Below the pieces are notes generated by a model, which was not told the DNA's origin, ran no database searches, and worked only from the letters and a program-made list of their open reading frames with translations. A DNA stretch of 64,000 bases from Rhizoclosmatium globosum (Eukaryota; Chytridiomycota; Chytridiomycetes; Chytridiales; Chytriomycetaceae): contig MCGO01000008.1 in assembly GCA_002104985.1 (NCBI GenBank), positions 372,001 through 436,000 on the forward strand, read 5' to 3'. Positions 33,787 to 45,074 of the stretch are shown piece after piece. The translations under genes were made by a program, and so were the position numbers. Position 1 is the stretch's first letter, and each line of letters starts with the position of its first letter.

Positions 33787-34024
33787 GTTTGTTACAGATT
33801 TTGAGGAGGAAAACTTACTCCCTCACCAACACAAGAACATAATACCACCCACCCCCCGTTCTCCTTTATTCAGACTGTCTCAATTTGTATTTCTACTGTC
33901 GCGATGGCTCATTTGATCTCCATGACTAAAGTTTTACTTAATGCATCCACAACCCATCAAAACACTTATGCATAACAATAAACCATCATATGAATAAGTA
34001 TGCACAATTTTATTGATATCTTCA

Positions 34025-35963
34025 TCAACTATCCATCTCCACCAGAAATCGAGCTCTTCTATTATGGAGCATACTCTGGCAACAAATCAGGCGCCGTAGG
34101 AACCTCATTACAATCCGCACCGGCCCCGGCGTAGGTCGACTCCGCAATTCGATATCACTAACGCCTTCCACAGGCAACATCCACCCGGCAACAACAACAC
34201 TTCCATCTGCTCGTTTCCATCCAGCTTCCACCTCGCTTTGCTTCACGATTTCTAACGCGGTTTCCATCACTTGGATTCGTCGAGCGTTCAGGGCTTCTTG
34301 CGCGCAAAGACGCCGGCTTTCGCGCGTGTGATTGTTTCAGTGGTTGTGTTTTTGGCGGCCGCGATGTATGCGTTTGTGGCGGCGATACGGTCTAGTTTGC
34401 AAGAGGATCGATGGAGGAGAGTTTTCACGAGGGTTTGTGTAATTGTTGGGTCTTGGTTTTGGGATGCAGGAGGTGGTGGGATTGCCTCGTGAGCAGGAAG
34501 GGTTGTATCAATGGAGAAAGCATTTTGGATAAATAAATCGGCTTGAGTTGTCAACAGTTTTGCGTCTGTTTTTTTGAAAGTGTGAGTCTTTTGCTTACGA
34601 TTGACACGGAAGTGCTGTTTACCGAAAATGAATTTGGCTCTAAACCAATCGGGTATTTCAGAATCTTTTTCTTCAAGCAGTCGAAGAAGAGTGACAGCTG
34701 CGGTAAATAGCTTTTTGGCAGTTTTGAGCTCCCCTTCAGCTGCCTTGTGTCGATCCATTTGGTCAAGCGCAGAGGAAAAATTGCTTTTGGAGCTTAGTAT
34801 TCGCAGTCGGAGAGCAATGTCTTCTTTGTCTTCTTCAAATGTCTATTGATCGGTTGTAAGTGCGAAATTCTGGGTGAAAGTGGTGTTGGTTGTACCCTAT
34901 CCATCAATTCCTGCAACTCCTTCCGCCATTTCGATAGCTGGACGTTTCTTTCATCCATGGACTCAAGCTGTTGGAAGACGTTAGTCAGGATCAATAGTTA
35001 ACAATGGCAAAGATCATACCAGAATGATTTCTCGTATCAGTCTATCAGATGTATCGTTCGCTTGCTTTTTCATGAGCTCTAATGAGTTTCGAGATTCCAG
35101 GAGCTCTTCCTTTAGTTTCTGCTCTCGTTCTGACAGGTTTCCCTAATAAATGACAAATCAGCTTCAAAATGTACGGTCTTCTCGATTTCAAAAGAGCAGA
35201 ATATAACGGTAAGGGGCGAAGGAGCGTAAAAAGACCACATGGCTGCAGGAAGGAGCGATAAACACAGTTTCGTGAAGAGTCCACATCAACAAGAAACAAA
35301 GAATCCAAGAATATTACGAGTTAAGTACAAGTATGACAGAAGGGAGTCATGAGCCACCAAGTATAACGTGAAAGGGGCTGACACAGTTTGAACCCTCTTT
35401 GCATCAATATCCTTTAAAGCACTCCACAGCAGGACACAGGGCAGATCTAGACTGCATTATAAACGTACCCAAAAAGAAGCTTGAATGGCGGCGAAAGAGA
35501 ATTGAGTGGCCAGGGCATTCTTTTGATCCAAGAGTTTGCGTACATTGTCTTCTCGCCTTGACAGTTCCTTCTTATCAATCTCCATTCTTTGCATAATGTT
35601 TGCAATCAGACGTTTCTGTGAAAGGGGACAAGGTGGGAGGGCAGGCGATGGAAAACGGTTAGCCAATCGGGTTCCATTTTGAGTCTATTATGAAACAGAG
35701 CTAGGTACCTGAGCAGGTAGCTTCTCATCAAGATCGTAGTTTGCGGCGATGGATTCAGCCAGTGGTTCTGAAAGAGAAAGACACAGAAGTGAGCCCAAGG
35801 ACAACTGGCAAGGGGTGCTCAGTAATGAATGGGATTGCTCACCATAAACATGCAAGGCTGAGCGAAGCTGGTGGGGCACTGCATTTGTTGACAATGAAAT
35901 GGAAGAGTTTGCAGCTGAAGTTGAGCGGGAGTGTGTGTTCAGGGGTGAAGGTATGTTGTCCAT
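34025..35963 (-). CDS. Unrecognised multi-exon coiled-coil protein
   Basis: The gene starts MDNIPSPLNTHSRSTSAANS. A short exon encodes EPLAESIAANYDLDEKLPAQ, and then helical segments follow across several introns: KRLIANIMQRMEIDKKELSR, NVRKLLDQKNALATQF, SEREQKLKEELLESRNSLEL, LESMDERNVQLSKWRKELQE. A segment AEGELKTAKKLFTAAVTLLR and a Gln/Pro linker come next, then QTLVKTLLHRSSCKLDRIAA. In another frame ALNARRIQVMETALEIVKQS leads to AGWKRADGSVVVAGWMLPVE. The C-terminus is either at 34025 or, after a shift, at about 34061 (APDLLPEYAP). It is a soluble, mainly alpha-helical protein with at least five exons. I do not recognise the family. Confidence 0.55.
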
Positions 35964-36090
35964 TTCTCAGATGAGTTGTTTGTGTGTGTTTGTTTTCATG
36001 AAGTCAACTCAGTCCACACATATTCGTCTGAAAGGACATTCTACCTAAATTCCGGAAGACAAAAATTTATTCAGGGAGCTCACATTATTA

Positions 36091-36136
36091 GGGGGGGGAC
36101 GAGCCCCCCTTCCCCCTAAACCCCTCGACCCCCTTT
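36091..36136. repeat. G-run/C-run hairpin sequence
   Basis: A run of eight G, then ACGAG, then six C forms a near-perfect hairpin. It continues into further C-rich runs (CCCCC TAAA CCCC TCGA CCCCC). It could be the stump of a small non-autonomous element or a simple low-complexity tract. No target-site duplication was found by eye. Confidence 0.3.
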
Positions 36137-36522
36137 TGACAATGGTTGTATGTTGGCTTTATTATGTGTATCTCATGCATTATTGGATGTCGGAATTGAT
36201 AGGCTGTCACTAGTTCGTAGCTTCTACAGAATGACAAGATCTCAGTACGTTCGAGTCACAGTGATCAAAAGAATTAATCAAGTCATTGAAAAATGAAGAA
36301 GAGAGGGAATGAAGAATTCCAGAAATTCGGAGGGGAAGACCTCATTCGATGATTCAATAATTTAACTTTAGCCTTGTTATGTAGCTTATAGTTACATGAT
36401 GAATAAAATGACACAGTCAATTAGGTTTGTCCACAACAGGAAGTTACCACTGAATGAAGGCAATTTATAGCATGATATTTACATGAGCTGAAAACGTTTA
36501 CCAGAAAAGATTCATCCATGTT

Positions 36523-36560
36523 GAATTCTAAGGCGCGTGCTGGTTTTTAAATCGGCGTCG
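36523..36560 (+). repeat. Shared upstream element, copy A
   Basis: The sequence GAATTCTAAGGCGCGTGC followed by TGGTTTTT and, after a short gap, TCGGCGTCG recurs at 48637-48681 with one mismatch in the first 28 bases. Here it lies about 60-100 bp upstream of the dCache gene start. It could be a promoter element or the end of a dispersed repeat. Confidence 0.6.
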
Positions 36561-36619
36561 CACTTCTGGAAGGTGATCAAAACGGACACCACCACCACCA
36601 CCAACAGACTCAATCACAA

Positions 36620-38390
36620 ATGTTCCTCCTTCCACCCGCGCAGTCTGCACCGCTCAAGCACCATCTTCTGTACTGGTTCATCTTGTGTGCCCTAGTATCG
36701 CTGTTCTTCTCTGAGGCGATTGCAGTTGGATTCATCGGCGGATCGCTCTTTTCCCTGACAAACACGGCCTCGTCGCTGCTGACGACCCAGGCCTCGAACG
36801 CACTCGCTTCCTCAATTGTCTCTAACTCGGCCCAGCTGTTCGAGGACGCCCTGGCTGACGTCATCTTTGCGATGACTGCCTCCTCAACTGCCATTGGCGA
36901 CACCTACCGCCAGGACTACAGCACCGGCTACGAACCGAGCTTCTATGGTTCTCCAGAGCTCCTTGATTCTCCCATGGCCAGCCAAAGGACTCGGACCAAT
37001 TTCCTGGAATGACGATTAGTTTGACTCACTCTGTCTGGATCTTGGCAGGATACAATGCAACCTCAAACGGGAAATTCACTCCACCGCCTTTGAATTACAC
37101 AACGAACAGTACTCTGAATAAGGTGGCCCATGTCGATACCTTCATTAGACCACTTTACAAGCTCAGCCCAAATGTGTTATCGGTTCAAATTGGTTTCGAT
37201 GACTCTGGATTATTCAAAAGTTATCCTGGAACTGGCGACAATCTCAATTTGGGTACTTACGATCCACGAACGCGTTCTTGGTACCAGGCAGCTCTCAAAA
37301 ACCAAGCCTCTCCTTCTTCTTTTGCAATCGCCAATCCATACCTATCTGCTTTTGGTCGAGGCTGGGTCTTGACCACTTCCAAAGTGTTTTACAATAAGGT
37401 AGATGGAACAGTGGCCGGTGTGATTTCCATTCAATCACAGCTCTCCGAATTCTCCAAACTCTTGTCGTCATTTACAGTCAGCGGCTCCAACGTGGCAGTA
37501 TTCACGGCCGACCCAAACGGCTATGTCGTTGCGTCAACTAAGATAAAATTCGATGATTTGAACCCAAGTCCAACATATTTCAGTTACAAGAACACTTCGA
37601 GTCCAACGTTTTCAGATAGTTTGTGGAACCAGATTATATCATCGTCCTCAAGCTCTTTTAATACTCAAACGTCCAATTTCGGGTCGACAACGTTCACGGT
37701 ACTTAATATTCCATAATTTGGTGATTTACACTAATACAAAACATAGGACCCTCAAACCAATATTCCATACTTAATTCTTTGGAAAACTCTCTCGATTTAC
37801 GCATCTGATGCCGCATCAAAATCCGGAACTCCTTCATGGGTAGCCGTTGGATCTGTCCCTATCTCTCAACTCCAGACAATCGTCGACACAACCACCGCGA
37901 ACCTCAAAAAATCCGTCCCTCTCAGCATTGGAATCAGTGTCGGTGTCTTTGCAGGAACAACCCTCATCGTTCTCCTCCTCGTCATCGTCTTTGCCAACCA
38001 AATCGTGAAACCGTTGGCTCTCTTGAGTGCCGAAAGCTCTCGCGTGAGTAACAACATTGGTGGAAAAGATTTATGGGAAGGTGTCAACGACAAGGACGTC
38101 AGCCGGTCTGGCGTGGATGAAATGGACAAGTTCAAGGACAGTTTCTACGAAATGGTGAGGAGAGTCCGGGAGGCGAGTTTGCAGAACCAACATACACGAG
38201 GGATGTCGTGAACAATAAGGTGTTTGTAAAGGCTGTTGTCGAACATGAGTTGCCGAGCTTCGAGAGTGTGGAAGTTCAGTCGATTTTGGATTTGTTGCCG
38301 GATGAGCCCCCACAGTATGAGGAGGCAGATCCAAATGTGTATGCCAATGCTCGAGCTCCTGCTGGCGGATTTGGAACCTTCAGAAATTGA
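36620..38390 (+). CDS. Membrane sensor with dCache ectodomain and HAMP-like segment
   Basis: An N-terminal transmembrane helix (LLYWFILCALVSLFFSEAIA) precedes an extracellular dCache domain with the hallmark YDPRTRSWYQAAL and the second-strand motif GTVAGVISIQ. Further on are GSNVAVFTADPNGYVVAST and, after an intron near 37690-37746, SGTPSWVAVGSVPISQLQ. A second transmembrane helix (SVGVFAGTTLIVLLLVIVFA) runs into a HAMP-like start, NQIVKPLALL. The cytoplasmic part is only about 110 residues (GVDEMDKFKDSFYEMVRRVR; VEVQSILDLLPDEPPQYEEA) and carries no kinase, cyclase or vWA domain. Frames break at about 37005 and 38205. It is convergent with the vWA receptor gene, about 100 bp away, and its C-terminal tail has a relic copy at 41697-41927. 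It probably binds a small ligand; signalling partners are unknown. Confidence 0.75.
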
Positions 38391-38491
38391 CAGAGCTGTT
38401 GAAGTAAATAAAAACGTTAGTAGTGTTGAGCATAAATAAATATTATAGTGATTTGACTCTGGATTCATTTATATAGTTATGAAACAATATA

Positions 38492-41400
38492 TTACAGAGA
38501 TTCCACGTTCACATTTCCACGTCCGGCCATTATGTTGGCAGCCCTTCCAAATGCATTCTTAATACCATCTGCACTGTCTTCGGAACGAATCAAAATTCCC
38601 TTATTACCGCCAGCTAAACCAACAAGCTTTTGAATCTCAGGGTCTGAAGACAGAGTACCGACCGTAATGACAATTAACCCAATGTCCTTATGCTGGCTGA
38701 AAATTCTCTGAATAGATTTCATTGATTCAACTTTGTTGGGACTGAAGTCTTCGCCGTCTGTCAAAGCAACTATCCATTTATCACCTTTTGACTTGGGAAT
38801 CGAGATAATATCTCTAAGAGCAAACGCAATAGTATCATAGAATGCTGTTCCGCTCTCCGTTTTGGTATTATTGTCAATAAGGTTAAGCATAGCATGAAGG
38901 CCATTAGTTTGATCCGATTTCGTCCTTTCTGAAAATACATGCTCGAAGTGACGGCTAAACTTGATGAGAGATATGGTGTCTGCGTTGGTACAATCATTTT
39001 CAATAATGTCTTTGATTGAAGCCCGACAAGTACGAATACGTGAGCCCCTCATGATCCTGCAATTCAAATAAAATAAGAACCTAATCCATCATCATCATAA
39101 AACACAGTACCTGAAGTATCCAATACAAAAATAACGCATTTTTTCATGTCAGCACTTGTAACAATTTCACCAAACAAAGGTTGCGCCATGACCCTCAACA
39201 CCTTCGCGAGTTCAGGTCTATTTACTCCGTTGCTTAAGTCTGTCTCTTCGGACAATGTAATCAAACGCGTAAGAACAAGCTTTTGGATGAACTTGACTGC
39301 AACATCAAACCGCTGGAGCACGTACATATACCATGTTACAGCCTCAGCATATTTGTGTTGAGCTTCACAGAGGAGTCCCATGTTCAAGCAAGCGTACTGG
39401 AATGCAACTGGGTCGTTGTTTCGTGTTCTGACTAAATGAAACGCGTCCGTGATGAGCTCTTCAGCTTGGCAAGTTTGTTGACGCTTGGTGTGAGGTACAG
39501 TTGACCAAGATTCCCTGATACTTGTGCAATTCCCTCAAGGTTGTCTGTTTGCCTGTGAAGGGCCAGAGACTTTTCAAAAAACGATTCCGCATTTGCAGCG
39601 TCGATACGTCCAAGGACGCCGTCCACTGTATTTTCTTTGAATAGCACACCCATATTATTGAGTCGGTTGGCGAGAACTGTTCGAAGAGTTGCCTGAGTAT
39701 CTTCGCCGTTGGATGGGTTATTCAACATATTAGTCGCTGGTAAAATTGTTAAAAGGATAAACGTGAAAAGAGATGAAGTTCTAGTTACCAATTGCGACGG
39801 CTCGATTATAAGAATGGACAGCCTTCTGAAACTCGCCATCAAGCATTCGATACACATTTCCGAGATTGTTGGCGCAGACTCCCTGGCCTCGTTCATTTCC
39901 CAATCGAATCATCATAGCTTCTGCAGCAAGATAGTTGTCAAGAGCTAACATGAGGTCGTCATTGTAGTATGCGGTATTTCCAAACCGGACAGCAGTCTGA
40001 CAACGGTAAGTTGATTTTGTTGATGATGTAATTACCACTTACCAAAAGGTTCTTGAAGTTATCGTTAACATTGTTTAGCTCTTGCGAAAACAGAGGCTTG
40101 TTTTCAAATTCAAAGTGAAGCTCATTGACAGCAATATTTCTTAAGTTTGCCACCATACTTTCCATGGGGTTCAGAATTTTTTGAGCCAAAGAGCCTGTCA
40201 CTCGGTAACTAATCCAAGCAGCAATGACAGTGCAGAGTACGGTGATTGTAACTGCAACGGCCAGAAGCGTTACATAAGACCTTTTCATACTGTCCGATAG
40301 AGCAGAAATGTCGGAATTTGGCGCGACAACAATGAGAATATGAGAAGTAGAATTAACTGTAGCCGCAGAAAATGTCCAAGTAGAACCGTCTGGCTTCTTG
40401 AACGTTCCAGTTCGGTTCGTGTCCTTCAGGGCATTGACTTGGTTCAAAAACGCGGTAGTAAGACCGGCATCGCTGTTAAATTCTACTGCAGAAACGGACG
40501 TCGTCATGTCAGCATTGTAAATATTCAAGCTGGTTCGGGATTGAGGATATAAGACGACATTTCCGCCTTTCTGTTTTGGAATAATATTGTGAGTTTCTTC
40601 AAAGAAAGTGATAGAAATACCTCAATTATGTAAATGTAACCGTTGTTCAGGATTGGAGTGTTGGCTAACTTGTTTGCAAGCGATGCGACAAGAATCTGCA
40701 AGCTGATGACTCCGTAGAACTGCTTGTTCTTGTACAGACTGATAGAGGCACCAACAAGAAGCTGACCAGTGATTGCCGATGGGTAAGGTTTGGTGAAGAC
40801 AGCAGGGGTGATTCCATTAGGAGGACCAGGTTTGGAAGGAGGGTATGCGTTGATGGCAGTCAAGTAGAACTGGCGACAAATTGGCTTAAACCCAGCAGAT
40901 CCACGGAATTCCGGGGCGACGTCTTCTCCATTACAGAATGTATTATTGAGTGGGTTAAACGTTGACAGATTGTACACTAATGGATAGATTCTCCAACCAC
41001 CGTCGGGGAATGCTATTTGGATTCCTCGAATACGAGGCTGATTCACAACGGCAGCACGGAAAACATTGTCGAGATTCGCAGTGATATCTGGTTGCATCGC
41101 CTTGAATTGGGCCAATGTTGTGATGTTCATGTTGAAGTAGGCAGATGCATCCTGCGGATTTGGAGGAAGTGGTGGATCAACGCCATCCAGCTGACCAGCA
41201 AAGTAGGAAGGGTAGATTGAAGCAGTTGGCACCTTTGGATCCTCAGAAGAGCCATCTAGGCCGAGCACATTGCGTGCCTGGGTGGCAGCAGCAGTGATTT
41301 GAACGGCAAAGTCTGAGAAGATATTGTCGACGAGTCTGACGAGAGTTAGGTTTACCGATAGTAACACTCAAACTACGAAACCTACTTTGCCGCACCGGCA

Positions 41401-41570
41401 GCGTTGTTTCCAAAGTGCGAATACTCATTGGCTTCCAATCGCGCTTGAATGTTGTCAATCTCGCCAGGCACCTTGGCGAAGAAGAGAACCATGGCACAGA
41501 GGCCGATCAACAGGAAGCCCAGAACGATCGGAACAACCAGGCGCACGAGGATCTGTCCAGAGAACTTCAT
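38492..41570 (-). CDS. dCache-HAMP-TPR-vWA receptor-like protein, copy 1
   Basis: A signal-anchor helix (VVPIVLGFLLIGLCAMVLFF) is followed by a large extracellular dCache domain (RGIQIAFPDGGWRIYPLVYN; CRQFYLTAINAYPPSKPGPP; LLVGASISLYKNKQFYGVIS). A second helix (VTLLAVAVTITVLCTVIAAW) leads to a HAMP-like segment (LAQKILNPMESMVANLRNIA). The cytoplasmic half has TPR-like repeats (ANNLGNVYRMLDGEFQKAVH; NLGQLYL; ACLNMGLLCEAQHKYAEAVT). A C-terminal von Willebrand factor A domain follows: FVLDTSG split by an intron, TAFYDTIAFAL and ALTDGEDFSPN. One missing A just after the intron hides the MIDAS sequence DTSGSMRGS. Several introns are present. It ends NIMAGRGNVNVESL. The vWA probably binds a protein partner when the sensor is occupied; that is inference. 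Confidence 0.78.
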
Positions 41571-41696
41571 GTTTGGAGAGCAGTGGTCTTTCTCTTGATA
41601 GTTTAAAACAGTTTCTTGGCTGGCGGCTGAGTGAACAAATATTTGCGGACTTGAAGAACCCAAACACCACCAACCCTCTCTAACATTGGACGCTAA

Positions 41697-41927
41697 ATGG
41701 AGGCTATGCAAGAGAAGAACACGAGTATGTCAGAAGTTGATGAAATGGACAAGTGTGAGAGCCTGTTTGTAGAATCAAGTCGGAGAGGCAACATGATTGA
41801 AAACAAGGCCTTTGCCATGACGAACGTTCAAGTTGGTCAAGATTCTATCGAAGTGCAATCTATTTTTGAATTATCGCCGAACCAGCCAACTCAATATCAT
41901 GTGGTTTGTCCGTCCAAGTTCCCTTAG
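41697..41927 (+). pseudogene. Relic of the C-terminal tail of the dCache-HAMP sensor
   Basis: The open stretch reads SEVDEMDKCESLFVESSRRG, then MIENKAFAMTNVQVGQDSIE and VQSIFELSPNQPTQY. It aligns with the C-terminal tail of the sensor at 36620-38390 (GVDEMDKFKDSFYE..., NNKVFVKAVVEHE...VEVQSILDLLPDEPPQY). No membrane or dCache part is present upstream. It ends 60 bp from the 3' end of the second vWA receptor gene, mirroring the spacing of the intact convergent pair. It is a leftover of a duplicated pair, though a short transcript cannot be excluded. Confidence 0.72.
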
Positions 41928-41986
41928 TTCAAGCAATGCTCCAGTGCAAAAAATACAGATTTATTTTAATAACAGCAAATCAAGCA

Positions 41987-44900
41987 TTATAACGATTCAA
42001 CGTTGACATTACCACGACCTGCCATAATCTTGACTGCCTTTCCGAACGCCTCCTTGATTCCTCCTGAATTGGCTTCCGAACGAATCAACATGCCCTTTTT
42101 GTCACCAGCATACGACACCATCTTCTGGATTTCAGCTTCTGTTCGCAACGCTCCCACCGTAATCACAATTAATCCGATATCCTTATTTTGGTGCAACACA
42201 TTCTGGATATACTGCAACGACTTTATCTTGTTCGGGCTTCCATCTTCGCCATCCGTCAAAGAGATGATCCATTTGTCACCTTTAGACTTTGGCGCTGGAG
42301 AGAGATCTTCAAGTGCATAAGCTACCGCATCGTAGAAAGCAGTTCCACCTTCTGCTTCGGTGTTGTGGTCGATTTGGTACATCATTCTCTGAAGGTCGTT
42401 CTTTTTGGTCGCATTTGTGAATACAGGTTGGAATCGGTGGTCAAACTTGATGAGAGAGATAGTATCGTCGACAGAGCAATTATCATTGATGATAGATTTG
42501 ATTGATGTTCGGCAAGTGCGAATAAATGTTCCTGACATTGAGCCTGGAAATGCAAAGGGTGAGATGCTGAGAAACATTTTAACCAGAAGGAGTATTACCT
42601 GAAGTGTCCAACACAAACGTAATATTCTTCTTAGCAGAAACTTTTTCTTCTTGTAAGTCTCCAAAGAGTGGCTGAGCCATCTTCTTCAAAGCGTCAGCAA
42701 GCTCCGGCCTGTTGACTCCCTTCATTGGATCCTTTTCAGCGCAAATCGCAATCAATCGCGTCAACACAAGCTTTTGGATAAACTTGACCACGACATTGAA
42801 CTTTTGCAGAACGTACATATACCACGTAACTGCTTCGGCAAACTTCCCTTGAGCTTCACATAGGAGTCCCATGTTCAAGCACGCGTACTGGAATGCAACT
42901 GGATCGTTGTTTCGTTTACGAACAAGGTTGAACGCATCAGTGATGAGTTCGGCAGCTTGGCCAATTTTGTTGACGCTGGGTATGAGGTATAGTTGTCCCA
43001 GATTTCCGGATACTTGAGCAATACCCTCCAAGTTGTCATTCTGTCGATGAAGAGCGAGAGACCTTTCAAAGTAAGACTCGGCATTGGACACGTCAACAGG
43101 ACTCAGAACATCATTGACTGTGTTTTCTTTGAATAACACACCCATATTGTTCAATCGATTGGCTAATACAGTTCGAAGTGCTTTTTGGGTTTCAACATCG
43201 TTTGTTGGAGTATTGAGCATGTTTGTTGCTGAAATTTAAAATGTTTAGATAACTAAAAATATGACGAAAGTTTAAGTACCAATCGCGACAGCTCGGTTAT
43301 AGGAATTGACCGCCTTCTGAAACTCTCCATCCATCAATCGGTACACGTTTCCGAGATTATTAGCGCAGACACCTTCTCCACGTTCATTATTCAATCGAAT
43401 CATCAAAGCTTCTGCAGTCAAGTAGTTATCAAGGGCAAGCATCAAGTCATCAGCATAGTACGCAGAGTTTCCAAATCTGACAGCAGTCTACACGACAGTG
43501 TTCAGTCATAAGAAACAAGGAGAACAAAGATATCTTACCAACAGGTTTTTGAAATTATCGTTCACGTTATTGAGTTCTTGAGAGAGCAGTGGACGATTTT
43601 CGAACTCAAAGTGAAGTTCATTCGAGGAAATGTTTTCAACTTTTCCACCATATTCTCTACGGGATCGATAATCTTGTGGGCTAGCTTGTTGGTAGTTCGG
43701 TAACTGATCAATGCGGCAATAGCAGTTGCGAGTGCAGTGGTTGAAACAGCCACTGAGAGCAGCGTCAAGTATGACTTATGCATGCTCGTTGACAACTCTG
43801 ATATATCAGAGTTGGGTGCGACTACAACAAGAATATGAGCTGTTGTGTTGACAGTGGCAGCCGAAAGCGTCCAAGTTGAACCATCCGGTTTCTTGAACGT
43901 TCCAGTTCTGTTGGCATCCTTGACAGTGTTCACTTGGTTCAAGAATGCGGAAGTAAGGGCGGCGTCATTGTTGAATTCAACTGCAGCAACTGTAGTCGTC
44001 ATATCTGCATTGTAAATATTGATGCTCGTTCTGGATTGCGGGTAAAGGACGATTTTTCCCTCTGTCTGTTGTGTCAACGTTAGTCAGAATAGATCATAAA
44101 TCGATTCAACATACATCGATAATGAAGATATAACCATTGTTCATAATTGGAGTGTTGGCTAACTTGTTTGCAAGTGACGAGACGAGAATCTGCAGACTGA
44201 TGACTCCATAAAACTTGCTGTTTTTGTACAGACTGATAGAGGCACCAACAAGAAGTTGTCCGGACACAGCTGCAGGATAGGGCTTCGTAAAGACAGCAGG
44301 GGTGATTCCACTTGGAGGACCAGGTTTGGAAGGAGGGTATGCGTTGATGGCAGTCAAGTAGAATTGGCGACAAAGTGGTTTAAAACCAACAGATCCACGC
44401 AATTCCGGTGCAACGTTTTCTCCGTTACAGAATGTGTTGTTGAGAGGGTTGAAGGATGCCAAATTATATACTAATGGATAGATTCTCCAACCACCATCAG
44501 GGAATCCAATCTGAATTCCTCTTACACGTGGTTGATTCACAACGGCAGCACGGAAAACATTGTCGAGATTTGCAGTGATATCTGGTTGCATCGCCTTGAA
44601 TTGGGCCAATGTTGTGATGTTCATGTTGAAGTAGGCAGATGCATCTTGTGGATTTGGAGGAAGTGGTGGATCAACGCCATCCAGCTGACCAGCAAAGTAG
44701 GATGGGTAGATTGAAGCAGTTGGCACCTTTGGATCCTCAGAAGAGCCATCTAGGCCGAGCACGTCGCGTGCCTGGGTGGCAGCAGCAGTGATTTGAACGG
44801 CAAAGTCTGAGAAGATGTTGTCGACGAGTCTGAGACAAGTGGGTTAGGGTTGGGTTGAAAGTGGGTGACACTCTATGAACCGAGCTTACTTTGCGGCACC

Positions 44901-45074
44901 GGCAGCATTGCTTCCAAAGTGGGCGTACTCGTTTGTCTCGAGTTGGGCCTGGATTCCGTCAATCTCGCCAGGGACTTTGGCAAAGAAGACGGTCATTGCG
45001 CTGAGGCCAATCAGAAGGAAGCCAAGGACAATCGGGGCAACGAGTCTGGCCAGGATCTGCTGAGAGAACTTCAT
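41987..45074 (-). CDS. dCache-HAMP-TPR-vWA receptor-like protein, copy 2
   Basis: Tandem paralogue of the gene at 38492-41570 with the same layout. It has a signal anchor (LVAPIVLGFLLIGLSAMTVF), a dCache ectodomain almost identical at DNA level, and a second helix (LLSVAVSTTALATAIAALIS) followed by a HAMP-like segment (LAHKIIDPVENMVEKLK). TPR-like repeats come next, then a vWA domain with an intact MIDAS: FVLDTSG joins SMSGT across a 3' intron, with TAFYDAVAYAL and SLTDGEDGSPN. The end is again AGRGNVNVESL. One frame break lies near 43640 in the HAMP segment. The vWA half differs far more from copy 1 than the dCache exon does. It is probably a receptor whose cytoplasmic vWA recruits a partner. 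Confidence 0.8.

Larger units (their letters stand above)
35964..36619. other. Intergenic region with GC-rich hairpin and shared element
   Basis: This 656-bp stretch holds no gene. It contains a G/C-run hairpin at 36091-36136 and the repeated element at 36523-36560 (both listed separately). The rest is AT-rich. Confidence 0.5.

Noticed and set aside
36091..36136. Telomere-like or transposon end because of G and C runs
   Set aside because: There is no repeated telomeric unit, no partner inverted repeat and no target duplication nearby.
41697..41927. A separate small gene of 76 codons
   Set aside because: It aligns with the tail of the sensor at 36620-38390 and sits at the equivalent convergent position, so a relic is the simpler explanation.
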